Assembly (NCBI GenBank): GCA_020912385.1
Contig: CP087209.1
Span: 930,001 to 994,000, forward strand
Length of the DNA stretch: 64,000 bases
From: Neofusicoccum parvum
Lineage: Eukaryota; Ascomycota; Dothideomycetes; Botryosphaeriales; Botryosphaeriaceae
Reading direction: 5' to 3'
The notes under the pieces are model-generated. The model was not told where the DNA came from and did not search any database. It saw nothing but the letters and a program-made list of their open reading frames with translations. This document shows positions 1-9,263 of this stretch, in pieces. Numbering within the stretch: position 1 is the stretch's first letter; each line of letters starts with the position of its first letter. The position numbers and the translations under genes were made by a program.

Positions 1-443
1 AGAACGCCAAGCAGCTTGAGGTCACCTTCAAGGAGCTCGGTTACACTCTCGTCACCGGCGGCACGGACAACCACATGGTTCTGCTCGACCTGAAGCCCCT
101 TGCTCTCGACGGTGCCCGCGTCGAGGCTGTCCTCGAGCAGGTCAACATTGCCTGCAACAAGAACACCACCCCTGGTGACAAGTCTGCCCTCACTCCCATG
201 GGTATCCGTATTGGTGCCCCCGCCATGACCTCCCGTGGCCTCGGTGAGCAGGACTTCGCCAAGATTGCGCAGTACATCGACATCTGCATCAAGCTCTGCA
301 AGAAGGTACAGTCCGAGCTGCCCAAGGAGGCCAACAAGCTCAAGGACTTCAAGACCAAGGTCGCCTCTGGCTCGGTTGACGAGATCAACAGCCTCAAGAA
401 GGAGATCGCCGCCTGGGCTGGCACCTTCCCCCTGCCCGTGTAA
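1..443 (+). CDS. Serine hydroxymethyltransferase, C-terminal part (5' end outside window)
   Basis: The reading frame enters at base 3 and runs without a stop to TAA at 441-443, giving the last 146 residues. They match the small C-terminal domain of PLP-dependent serine hydroxymethyltransferase, which interconverts serine plus tetrahydrofolate and glycine plus methylene-tetrahydrofolate. Diagnostic pieces are the TGGTDNHMVLLDL strand, the NKNTTPGDKSALTPMGIRIG segment that helps form the active site, and APAMTSRGL just after it. The catalytic lysine and N-terminus lie upstream of the window, so I cannot say whether this is the cytosolic or mitochondrial isozyme. The Lys/Glu-rich tail is usual for eukaryotic forms. 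No intron is seen in this part. Family assignment is very secure. Confidence 0.96.
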   Translation, partial: NAKQLEVTFKELGYTLVTGGTDNHMVLLDLKPLALDGARVEAVLEQVNIACNKNTTPGDKSALTPMGIRIGAPAMTSRGLGEQDFAKIAQYIDICIKLCKKVQSELPKEANKLKDFKTKVASGSVDEINSLKKEIAAWAGTFPLPV

Positions 444-928
444 ATTCGCCACCAGAAAATTTGAGGGGATGACGAGAAGGTGATTGCTTTCTTCCATTGT
501 CTTGATTCAAGCTTTGATGCGCGGCATATGGAGCGACTGGAAAAGTCAATGACGGAGGTTCAACAAAAAGAAAAAGTGGGTATGGAGGCTTCAACGACCG
601 TTTCATGGAGTACGAGGACAAAAGGCTTGGGCTTGGCGTTTTTCTTTAACATTCACGCAAGCAGGATCACATGGATCCTGGAAGATAGGCGGGGGCTGCT
701 TAACCAGCTACAACGAAAGAATACCAAAATTTACCTGCCATGGCATCGTTCCCTAAGATCAGTGAAACCCGATATCGTTGTAAGACGTCATTAACTCTAA
801 GCAGTACGATTGAGCAACTGTGCATATGCCCCGCCTCAGACGTAGCGAAGAAGGGTTCAGGATGCTGGGTTAGGATCGGAGGGTATCCGTGCCAAAACCC
901 GATTTCGAACAACCAGTAGCCCAGCCAG
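444..928. other. Intergenic, between two converging 3' ends
   Basis: This stretch holds the 3' flank of the hydroxymethyltransferase gene and the 3' flank of the first RING gene on the opposite strand. Short open frames here have no recognisable motif or codon pattern, and no RNA gene was seen. Confidence 0.5.
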
Positions 929-1990
929 CTAAGCAACGCCACCGTGGCCATACCCATAAGTCCCATGGAGGCGTTCCCACAGCCCCGTCTCCTGGTCCTC
1001 CTGGTACCCCTGGTCCATCAAGATCGCCCGCCCCACCGCCATCTGCGCAAACTTCCCAAACTCCGCGCTCTCCGTGGCCGCGAAATGGTACTCCAGCCTC
1101 TCACGATGGATGCCGGTGCGCCTCAGCTCGCTCTTCGCCTCCGGCAGCCGGGGCAGCCCGCGCTCGCGGGCCCACCGCCTCGCGTCCTCGTCCACCATGT
1201 TGAAGAAGATGAGATCGCACACGCGGGACGCCGACATCCGCACCGGGCCGCCGTCGCCGCCTCCCCGGCGCATCGCCCGCGCCGCGGCGAGCGCGCCCCG
1301 CACGGCGGCCGGCCAGTGCTGCAGCAGCTCCAGGAACGCGGTCGACACGTAGCCGTCCATGTCGGCGCCGGCGCGCGCGAGCCCGTCCAGCGCGGCGAAC
1401 ACGTCGTCGCCGCACCGCACAACGTCATCCGCGAACGGCACGGGCGCGCCCTCGGCGGCCGCGCGCGCGTACGCCGCGGCGTAGCGGTCCAGCTCGCGCG
1501 AGCGGCGGGCCTGCTGCCGGAGGCGCGGGTGGGCCGGGTCGAGCGCACAGCGGCAGGTCGGGCAGATGGGAGGTTGGTTGTTGCGAGCGCGCGCGGCGAG
1601 CCAGCCGTCGACGCAGGCGGCGCAGAAGGTGTGGTGGCAGAGGCGGAGGGTCGTGGGCGAGTGGCTCCACGAGGCGTTGGCGCGCTGCGGCGCGTCCGCG
1701 GCGCGGGAGGACGTGACGCCCATGATGCCGGTGGAGGTCTTGAAGGCGACCTTCACGGGGATCGCGTGTGGGTTTTGCGGGTCGGCGTGCTCGGGGTCGA
1801 GGAGTGCGGCGGGCGCTGGGCCGGTGGGGTCGCGTTGGAGCGCGGCGTAGTGCGGTGTGAGGTCGTGGTGCAGCTCGAACATCTTCCGCATGCAGATGGG
1901 GCATTCGAGCTCGCCATCGCTCTTCAGCTTCTCCAGCCTGGACCTTCTGGATAGTTCCATGGTGGGCGTTTCCAAAGCATTTGTTTCCAT
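929..1990 (-). CDS. RING-finger protein 1 (probable E3 ubiquitin ligase)
   Basis: A single-exon frame of 353 residues from the ATG at 1990; the frame extends upstream only through a GTG, so the ATG is preferred. Zinc ligands are C30 and C33 (CPIC), then after an 84-residue insertion C118, H120, C123, C126 (CHHTFCAAC), and finally C143 and C146 (CPTC). This is a complete C3HC4-type ring with an unusually long first loop. RING domains recruit E2 enzymes for ubiquitin transfer, so ligase activity is inferred from the family. The 200 residues after the ring are Ala/Arg-rich and match nothing I recognise. The substrate is unknown. It is the first of four RING genes in the same orientation. Confidence 0.8.
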   Translation of the reverse strand: METNALETPTMELSRRSRLEKLKSDGELECPICMRKMFELHHDLTPHYAALQRDPTGPAPAALLDPEHADPQNPHAIPVKVAFKTSTGIMGVTSSRAADAPQRANASWSHSPTTLRLCHHTFCAACVDGWLAARARNNQPPICPTCRCALDPAHPRLRQQARRSRELDRYAAAYARAAAEGAPVPFADDVVRCGDDVFAALDGLARAGADMDGYVSTAFLELLQHWPAAVRGALAAARAMRRGGGDGGPVRMSASRVCDLIFFNMVDEDARRWARERGLPRLPEAKSELRRTGIHRERLEYHFAATESAEFGKFAQMAVGRAILMDQGYQEDQETGLWERLHGTYGYGHGGVA

Positions 1991-3064
1991 CTTTGGGGGA
2001 CGGCGTGTGCCTGGAGGAGGGAAAAGTGTTTGTGTTGACGGTAAGCAGCGCAGGTGTGTTGATGGAACCACGCAGGCGGTCGTGTTCGTCGTACTCGCGG
2101 GCTATCTTGAGATTTTATTGTTGGGCTGAGGCGCGATTGTAAGGTGAATGAGGGACCCTAACACATTCATGAGGAGAAGGGAGTACCGAGTGGGCGAAAC
2201 AGAGCCGTTGCACAGCAAACCGACAAGGTGGCCGCTGACGCTTAACAGGATAATCATATTCACCATTACCTGAGGAACGACATCAGAACTTTTCTCCGTC
2301 AATAATCCTGTGAATTTCTCCACAGATTTCTTAGTTCCAATTGTTTCAATCCGCTTTGAAAAGCCGTAAGATGTTTATAAGTACACTGGATGAGCCTGCA
2401 AAAGGGAATATTCCTCTAAGACAATAAACCCTTTCCTGCATCCCATCAACCCAATTAAGCCATCGGACTAAGACTCACCGCCATCTAGACACCTGAGGAA
2501 TTTCTTGCAATCAATCCATGATTTTCTTATTTGCGTAGATGTGTGAGACACATGATGCTACGGAGAGACGGGGGCAAGAAACCAGCATGTGTCATGCAAG
2601 CCCTGTAACATACTTTCTAAGATGCTCCAAGCTGCAAAATACCAAGGCGAAGAAGGCCTCTGGAGAAGGAAATAGATTGACAGCTTTATCAGTGCGGTAA
2701 GGAGCAAAATTCTTTCTGCCGCGGCAGAATTCGGTCCAAAGGAGGGAAAAAGACAGTGTCTCAAACCCAAATAAAGGTAAGTGGTGCGCCTAAGAAAAGC
2801 CAAAAGCAACTTTTGTGAGCAGGAGCTGTAGCAGCCAACGATATAGGGAGTATGGTAGCATTTGGTCAAAAACGATGCGCTCCATCGGATCATCTCCGGT
2901 CTCAAGTTCCTACAAACTGCCGGATTCCCGACGGCAGACTTCAAGAAGCAGCTGGATTATGATGATCCATTTTGTTGCTATCGTGTCTATATGGAGGTGG
3001 TGGTCGAAGTCGGGAGAAGGGCGGCTGGCGGCAAGGTAGGAGTCGTGCAATGTTACCAGGATTT
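1991..3064. other. Intergenic and possible remnant between RING genes 1 and 2
   Basis: About 1.07 kb, less GC-rich than its surroundings. The part nearest RING 1 should carry its promoter. The part just past the stop of RING 2 (about 2880-3064, minus strand) has short open pieces in other frames, which could be decayed remains of a longer C-terminus. No intact gene is supported. Confidence 0.35.
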
Positions 3065-3334
3065 TTATATGCAGATGGGCATAGGAGGGTGGGCGGCACG
3101 TCTTGTCAAGGGTTTGAGAATTCCGTTCTTACGGAACCACTCCGTGATGCAAAGCTTGCAGAAAGTGTGGCCGCATTTGGTGAGGATGACAGGGTTGTTG
3201 ATCGCCTCTTCCCCGACGTTGGAAAACGGTAGGCAGCAGATATGGCATTCGGCATCCCCTTCGCGGCGAATTCGAGAGAGGGTAGTAGTAGTAGTGGGCT
3301 GAAAAATAGTAGAATATTTTGCGGAGACCGGCAT
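3065..3334 (-). CDS. RING-finger protein 2, truncated (possible pseudogene)
   Basis: An 89-residue frame starting at the ATG at 3334. It has the first six RING ligands in good order: CHIC, then CGHTFCKLC. The final pair is incomplete. Where CPxC is expected the protein reads MPIC, and a TAA follows two codons later. Either ligand 7 is replaced by Met, or ligand 8 is lost to the stop. I found no convincing donor-acceptor pair that removes the stop. The relatives on both sides have 320-400 residues, so this copy has probably lost its C-terminal half. Alternatives are a missed intron or a short functional variant. Confidence 0.5.
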   Translation of the reverse strand: MPVSAKYSTIFQPTTTTTLSRIRREGDAECHICCLPFSNVGEEAINNPVILTKCGHTFCKLCITEWFRKNGILKPLTRRAAHPPMPICI

Positions 3335-3963
3335 GTCTTTGGGTTGTCGTGTTTATGGTTTGAGGTTTGTTCGGAAAGAAGAAGAATCGAGCAGATGTGT
3401 GCCGTATATTCTCGAGGCTCTGATTGTTGAGTTATGTGCAGACAGAGAGAGCCACTTATACTTATAGTCTTCTACTTTTGACTGTTAGGGCTGGGTGATG
3501 GGCAAAAGTAGGATGTACCAGTCCCAGCCTCCAGGTACCGACCACAGACGCGGAGCCATGCCATGCCAGCATCATCATGATACTGGCATTGGGCATTTCA
3601 TAGCCCTTCAAGCCCTATTTCAATGTCTAAACAAAAACTTGAGCACAGTTATAGTAGGGAATATATGCGTGATCTACTGGATTAAAGAAGTGTCTACACC
3701 GGTTATAGAATCGCTTTGCGCGTCACAGCTAGGAAGAAGCCGACATGAAAAGGCCAACACAACGCTAAAATTTCAGATCCACAATAAAATCCTTAGGAAA
3801 TGTTTTTTCCTACCACACAATATGAGTGAGGGGTAAATGCTCTCCCTCGCTAAAGTTGTGCGGTGACTTTCCGGATGCTCAGCGCGCAAAGTCGGCAGGG
3901 TTGAAATCAGCACAATAAAAAGAACCACAACCAACGCCAAGCAGATCTATAACTGAGTTCCTC
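3335..3963. other. Intergenic between RING genes 2 and 3
   Basis: AT-richer spacer that should contain the promoter of RING 2 and the 3' flank of RING 3. The open frames inside it are short and lack motifs. Nothing else is seen. Confidence 0.4.
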
Positions 3964-4935
3964 CTAATCATCCTCATCAATCTCATCATCAGCCTCATAA
4001 TCTTCTTCCTCCTCCCCATAGTCATTGGTCTCCCAGTCTTCCTCCTCTCCACTGTCCTCCTCACCCTCCTCCAACAAAATCATCGCCACCATCCTCTCCA
4101 CAAACCTCATCACATCCAACACCACCTGCCCATCAACCACCTGCACCTCCCCACGCGCCTCCGCCTCCGCCGCATCCTCCGCCCACATCGCCCCCACCAC
4201 CGCGTCCGCCAGGCCGCCCGCGCGCATCGTCGTTGCCGCCGCAGTCGCCTCGCACACCGCGCCCAGCAGCCGCGCCAGCCGACCCGCCTCCGCCGGCACG
4301 GGCGAGCCGCGCGTCAGCTGCGCCGCCCGCCCTGGTGCCGCGCGCAGCAGGGCCTCGAGGCGGCGCGCTGCCTGCTGCAGCGGTGCCGTGTGCAGCGCGA
4401 GGAGCGGCTGCTGCTCGTCGTCGTCGTCGGCGAGCGCTTTGGCGATGGCGTCGATGCGGTCGAGTCGGGCGGCCAGGTGGGCGGGGTCGGGGATGGGCGT
4501 GGGGGAGGTGGTGGTGCTGGTGGTGGTGGTGCTGCTGCTACTGCTGCTGGTGCTGGTGGTGCTGTTGCTTGTGGTGCTGGCGGCGTGGCGGCGGGGCACC
4601 CGGGCGCGGCAGAGGGGGCAGGTGGGGCGGCTCGTCGTGTTGGTGTTGGCGCGGCCGGAGTGGTGCAGCCAGGTGAGGATGCAGGTGCGGCCAAAGTGGT
4701 GGCCGCAGGGGAGGGTGATGAAGCCGGCGCAGGTGACGGTGGCGTCGGTGGTCTGCAGGAGCGGGTGGCTGTGTGGCAGGGCTTCGAGGATGATCGAGAG
4801 CGGGCTGATGCAGATGCTGCAGTTGATGTCGCCGTTGGAGATGATGCGGTCGATGCGGGCGTATTGGCTGTTTTGGTGCGCGGCGGTTTGGTCGGCCGGT
4901 CGAGTGGACTCGGACATGTTGGTGGTTGAAGACAT
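3964..4935 (-). CDS. RING-like finger protein 3 with acidic tail
   Basis: A single exon of 323 residues from the ATG at 4935; a second ATG at 4917 is also possible, and the frame upstream offers only a TTG. Ring ligands are C39 and C42 (CSIC), C77 and H79 (CGHH), C85, then C106 and C109 (CPLC). The position normally held by ligand 5 is glycine in CGHHFGRTC, so the second zinc site is not canonical. After the ring comes a Ser/Thr low-complexity linker, an Ala/Leu-rich helical region, and a final run of about 35 mostly Asp/Glu residues. The acidic tail may bind basic partners such as histones, which is inference. It probably descends from the same ancestor as its neighbours. Confidence 0.78.
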   Translation of the reverse strand: MSSTTNMSESTRPADQTAAHQNSQYARIDRIISNGDINCSICISPLSIILEALPHSHPLLQTTDATVTCAGFITLPCGHHFGRTCILTWLHHSGRANTNTTSRPTCPLCRARVPRRHAASTTSNSTTSTSSSSSSTTTTSTTTSPTPIPDPAHLAARLDRIDAIAKALADDDDEQQPLLALHTAPLQQAARRLEALLRAAPGRAAQLTRGSPVPAEAGRLARLLGAVCEATAAATTMRAGGLADAVVGAMWAEDAAEAEARGEVQVVDGQVVLDVMRFVERMVAMILLEEGEEDSGEEEDWETNDYGEEEEDYEADDEIDEDD

Positions 4936-5938
4936 TTTGGCTGGTGGTTCCAAGAGCTTGGTGGGTTTGATGACTCGAGTTGAAGCAGCTGATGAGTAGA
5001 AGCGCTTTGTAGTGGGAGACGTTGGTGGTTGGGGTTCCTTTTAAGTCAGTGTGCAGTCAAAACTCAAAAGTGTTATGCCGCGCTCAACTGGGCCGACCCT
5101 GAGTCCTGGTAGTATGGAACGTGGAGCAGTCAAAAGTAGCAAATTGTTCAAGGGAAATTTTCTCGCATCTCGTTCGGGCTTTCCGTGATCGAAAAGGGAA
5201 TATACCAGACGTCTGCTGCTTGATGAATGACTTCGCTGCCCTCTCGGACATCCGGCCGCTCTACAGTTGGTTCTCAGTGTGAGGCTCGTCTGTCCTATAA
5301 TGTGTAGCCCGTTGCCAGGCTGCAGCTCAATTGGGAAGTCGGGCACGGCAGACGCACTAGTGCAGATTTTGGACCGCAGAAGTCACTTCCCCCGAATTTG
5401 CCGGACTTTGGATCCGCAAGACTCATAGACATTTGATGACAATGAATGTTTCTGGTTACGTGTGACTCATAGTTCAAGAAGTCAGCTGTCCTCTTCATTC
5501 CGAGAGCATCAAGCAAGCAGCTCATGTAGGTACACAGCCACCGTCTAACGGCAATAGCTAAAAAGAAGATGGAAATTACAGCATGAAACAAGGCCTTCAT
5601 GCAGTATCTGAAAAATAAATTTCTGTACACCAGCCCATGTCCCTCTGGCTTCATCAAACTCTTAGGAAACCCTTGTGGGAAAACGTGAGGGGAAAAGAAC
5701 ACCAGTCCCCGCCGTGACCACTGCAGGTCTCCGAGCCAGTCACCCTCGCCCGGAAGATCTTCGACGCCTGCCTCGTCCTCGAAGATGACAGGTACTGGCC
5801 AAGAGCACGACCTCCAATTGCATCTCCTTGGGGAGGCCCACGATGGAGGCGTTTATGTGCCCAGGGACGAGTAAAGCGGGAGGAACCTCTTGCGCAATCT
5901 CACCAACTGGCTGACCCGGCTATCTTATCCGCGTATCG
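4936..5938. other. Intergenic between RING genes 3 and 4
   Basis: 1.0 kb spacer. A GTG-initiated minus-strand frame at 5295-5702 has hydrophobic stretches but no ATG near its start and no recognised motif. A short plus-strand coding-like stretch around 5728-5800 is closed by stops on both sides and may be an old remnant. Confidence 0.35.
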
Positions 5939-7159
5939 TCACAGACTATGTCCTGGTGGGGCAGAATGCATCACACCTCGGTTCCAATTGTCCTCGTCGA
6001 TGGCCCGGCCCAGCACAACCTTCAAGAATCTTGCAAATTCTTGCTGCTGCTCATTGGTGATGGCAGACTTAGCAAGGCCCTTGAAATCGCGCCAGAGTAG
6101 CTCAAAGGCTTCCTTCGGATCCGTGCGAAGTTTTTTCCCGCCGACTCTTACGCTACGGCGGTGGTGGAAAAGGCCGCAACCCAGTCGACTTTTGGATGTC
6201 GGGTCTTTGAATGTAGGTAGATAATAAGTGCTCGCTAAGTCATACCAATATTTTCCGTATATGGTCGACAGATTGAGCACACTTCCACGGCCCCCGGATA
6301 GCCTGTAGCGTGTATAAGGCACTAGCATGTTTCTTCCCATTTCCAGTATCATGGAAGGCCGTAGTCGCAGAGCAATGGCGGAAGCAACCCTAGATTGCTT
6401 CGCTGCTTTTTCGTAGATTGCTTCGTATGCCGGGATGATGTTCTGATGGATCGTCATGAATTTCCGACAGTATGGGCAACGAAGCGGCTCCCTGTGACTC
6501 TCGTACTTCATCCATCGCATGGCATCAAGGATGCAAGTGGCGCCAAAGTTGTGACCGCATTGCAAGCTGACCGGCCGTCCTTTGCAGAGCGGTTCTGAAT
6601 CGGCGAGCACTTTGCTTAGCTCCGTGAACGTGAGATCTTTATCTTTGGCATCACGGCGCTCAAACTTGTTGGTTTTCTCCTTGCTCTTGATATTCTGAGA
6701 AAGAACCTGGTCCCTGAGGACGTAATACCCTTTTGAACGGCTGTTATCCGAGGATTTTCCCTGGGGAAAAAGCGCCGGGTCATATGGGAAGCGGCATATG
6801 CCGCACACCTGGTCATTCCTCTTGTCCAACTCTTCCTGCCAGACCGGGGCCATGAACGCCACGTGCTCATATGGGTGCTTTGTGCTCGGAGCCATTGGAG
6901 GCGGTAGTACCAGGAACCTTGTTGTCGCCCTCTCAGGCCAGCGGAGGCGAGCCGGACGTGGCTGCCTTAAAGGGATCATGTTTGGGCTTGTTGGGACACG
7001 TGTTGAATTCTCTGGGCGGGGTTTTGCGTGAATTACGGAACACTTGGGGGTCTGAATAGCGGTTTCCGGAGAATATCCCACCCGAATTTCTCGTGCAAAC
7101 ACTCTAATTCCGCGAGGTCCTGTGAAGGTCCTTCTTTTCAGCGGTCGTTGAAGCGACAT
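5939..7159 (-). CDS. RING-like finger protein 4
   Basis: A single exon of 406 residues from the ATG at 7159; in-frame ATGs near residues 61 and 89 are alternative starts, because the first 90 residues are basic and low in motif content. Ring ligands are C119 and C122 (CGIC), C201 and H203 (CGHN), C209, C228 and C231 (CPYC). As in RING 3, glycine stands at ligand position 5 (CGHNFGATC). The first loop is 78 residues long and basic. The C-terminal 170 residues are rich in Arg and aromatic residues and are unrecognised. Ubiquitin-ligase activity is possible but uncertain given the missing ligand. Confidence 0.74.
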   Translation of the reverse strand: MSLQRPLKRRTFTGPRGIRVFAREIRVGYSPETAIQTPKCSVIHAKPRPENSTRVPTSPNMIPLRQPRPARLRWPERATTRFLVLPPPMAPSTKHPYEHVAFMAPVWQEELDKRNDQVCGICRFPYDPALFPQGKSSDNSRSKGYYVLRDQVLSQNIKSKEKTNKFERRDAKDKDLTFTELSKVLADSEPLCKGRPVSLQCGHNFGATCILDAMRWMKYESHREPLRCPYCRKFMTIHQNIIPAYEAIYEKAAKQSRVASAIALRLRPSMILEMGRNMLVPYTRYRLSGGRGSVLNLSTIYGKYWYDLASTYYLPTFKDPTSKSRLGCGLFHHRRSVRVGGKKLRTDPKEAFELLWRDFKGLAKSAITNEQQQEFARFLKVVLGRAIDEDNWNRGVMHSAPPGHSL

Positions 7160-7735
7160 GGCTTGGCCCTGTGCTTCGTGATGCGCTTAAAGTTGAACGT
7201 GAAGAGTGAATGTAAAGACTACGGTAACTCTGAATAACCCTGAATCCGTCAGAGGACGCCGTTTTATAAAGTAAGCGGGCATACAGCCCACCACTCTGAT
7301 TCTTCGTAAGCCCTGGAGCAACTACACGTATCACTGAGTGTCTCAGCAATGAATAGTATCTGTATCGTGTATACCGTCCGGTATTTGTGATACCTACAGA
7401 CACTTGCGCCGAGTAGCAGGTTCGAGCGTCGTGCACTTGTTTGACGTCACTAAACACAAGGCTACCGAGTATCGAAATACCCATGGGTGAAAGTGGCGCA
7501 AAACGTTGAATCAAGCACTGAAGCAGCCGTGTCCCTGAAAACTTGGATCTCATGCAGCCCTGTTGAACCCTCCTCGCTCACACAGTGCTCGGATGACGCT
7601 CCCTCAACGCCTTCCTCCGCCCTGGCCCCAACCCTCCCAAAAAGCACGCCCGCGAGATCCCTTCGCTGCGGGATATCCAAGCGGCCAGACCTCCCTTCCG
7701 ACCACCACCACCACCGCCTGCCGACAGGATCCAAG
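7160..7735. other. Intergenic, divergent promoter region
   Basis: The region lies between the start of RING 4 on the minus strand and a possible plus-strand frame at 7736. An open frame from 7487 continues into that frame but begins only with GTG. No RNA gene or repeat is evident. Confidence 0.3.
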
Positions 7736-8191
7736 ATGCCCCCCGCCTCGTTCTCACAGCTCCTCCAATCACTGCTCAGCAAGGTCGGGCTGCTGCGCGC
7801 CTCCGAAGACCCGGACAAGCCCCCGGACCGCCCTGCTTCACCCCAAAGCGTCGACGCGCCCGCCGCCGCGCCCGCCGGCCGCTGCTCGCGCCGCACGACG
7901 CTCTCGGCGCTCGACCGCATCAAAACCCATGCCACCCATGTCACCCCCGACGACCCTCCCCTCTGCCCTCGCGACGTCGCGACCCGCGTCGAGGACGAGG
8001 AGTAGCCGGAGGTGCGGAGGGTGAGGGCCGGGGCGGGGTTGAGGGGTGGGTGGTGGCTGGAGGATCAGCTCGAGATTGAGTTGGGGGATGTTGAGGCGTG
8101 GGAGAAGTTTGGCGGCGGGGTGCAGGGAGCGGAGGTGTTGGTTGCGCTCGTGGGCAGGACGGCTGGGAGGTGGGGGTGTGGGGTTGGTTGA
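7736..8191 (+). pseudogene. Unrecognised coding-like frame interrupted by one TAG
   Basis: From the ATG at 7736 the frame gives 89 residues, rich in Pro and Ala, to a TAG at 8003-8005. The same frame then stays open for 61 more codons, to TGA at 8189-8191. That second part has amphipathic, coding-like composition (WWLEDQLEIELGDVEAWEKF). I see no intron that would remove the stop: the only GT...TAG pair spanning it would be about 30 bases. The simplest reading is a gene broken by a nonsense change. Chance openness in GC-rich DNA is the main alternative. No family is recognised. Confidence 0.25.
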
Positions 8192-8573
8192 GGGTTGGAT
8201 TATGGATGAAGTCGAAAAGGGTTAACGCCCGTGCTGAAGTGAGAGGAATTCTGAAATTTGGCCTGTCATTTTGCGAGAGAGATGGTTGGAAGCGCGAGAA
8301 ACAAAAGCCGGTGATGTGAGGCGATCAAATCTTCGGGTGGGAGAAGAGCGCACAGCTGCGACAGACACAGTCAATTCAGGCAAGAGAGAGTGTGGCTGCA
8401 CTGGAGGAGCAGGTGGGAAGGAAGACTGTATGGGTACAGCAGGAAGGGAGCGTGGGAGTTCTTGCCTTGTAGATATTCCCGCCCTCCGCCTTGCCTGCCA
8501 GCCGCACTTCGATGACGGCGAACCCCAACAACAAGTGATACCCAACATCATCAACATCATCGACATCATCAAC
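8192..8573. other. Upstream flank of the Gag-like ORF
   Basis: No gene is seen. The last 40 bases before the ATG at 8574 are a run of CATCAA/CATCGA units. I looked for a long terminal repeat edge and did not find one. Confidence 0.35.
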
Positions 8574-9263
8574 ATGGATGATCTTGCTCCCAGCCGCAAC
8601 GTTTCAGTCACCATCCTGAGGATTGACGGCTCAAACTTCAACGAGTGGCACGCCGACATCAGGCGATGTTTCGGAGGAACAGACTACTGGCGCGTCCTCA
8701 GTGGCGAATCACCATGTCCCAATGAGCCCGAGAGCCTCGACACAGAGACGGTGGCCGAGTACAACGCCAGGTGCTTCGACTTCCATACCTGGCACCAGCT
8801 GTCCACAAGGGCTTGCGACGTCCTCTTGAATACAATTGATCCCGATCTCTGGGCCTTGTTCAACAAAAGCATGACGGGCAGGGAGGTGTTCAACATTATT
8901 CGCCTTCGCTGCAACCCTGAAGAGAAAGAGAAAAGGAAGGACGCGTGGATATCGATAACCTGGGACGGCGAAGACTTTCGCTCTTTCTGGCACAGCTGGT
9001 CCACCGCCCGCGATGCCTACATGAACACTGGGCCCCATATCGACCGAGCGATGGCGGAAACTTCACAGTTCCTCGCTGCTATTTCTCCTGCGGCTGCCAG
9101 ATACGAGTACATCCGAACTTGGAAGGAGGTCATTGAAGTGGCTGCCACTACATCCTCTCAGAAAGACCCCGATGTGGAAAGTCTCGCGATGGGCCTTTCG
9201 GAATGTGTCAAGATATACAGAAAGAGGCAGAGAAGTCCTGGAGTCGAGAGCAGTGATGGATGA
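8574..9263 (+). CDS. Copia-type Gag-like protein (lone, no polymerase)
   Basis: 229 residues from the ATG at 8574. The N-terminus, with LRIDGSNFNEWHADIRRC followed by a Trp-containing strand, resembles the Copia-like Gag N-terminal region (DUF4219/UBN2 families), where a 'G-x-N-[FY]-x-x-W' segment is characteristic. The middle (residues about 85-140) also fits: VFNIIRLRCNP, then 'WISITWDGEDFRSFWHSW'. No CCHC zinc knuckle, protease, integrase or reverse transcriptase follows, and the frame ends cleanly. It may be a relic or a domesticated Gag. It lies beside the RING cluster in an accessory-looking stretch. Confidence is moderate for the fold and low for function. Confidence 0.58.
   Translation: MDDLAPSRNVSVTILRIDGSNFNEWHADIRRCFGGTDYWRVLSGESPCPNEPESLDTETVAEYNARCFDFHTWHQLSTRACDVLLNTIDPDLWALFNKSMTGREVFNIIRLRCNPEEKEKRKDAWISITWDGEDFRSFWHSWSTARDAYMNTGPHIDRAMAETSQFLAAISPAAARYEYIRTWKEVIEVAATTSSQKDPDVESLAMGLSECVKIYRKRQRSPGVESSDG

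Noticed and set aside
944..1954. 336-codon plus-strand frame
   Set aside because: Antisense to RING gene 1, which has a full set of zinc ligands; the plus frame has none.
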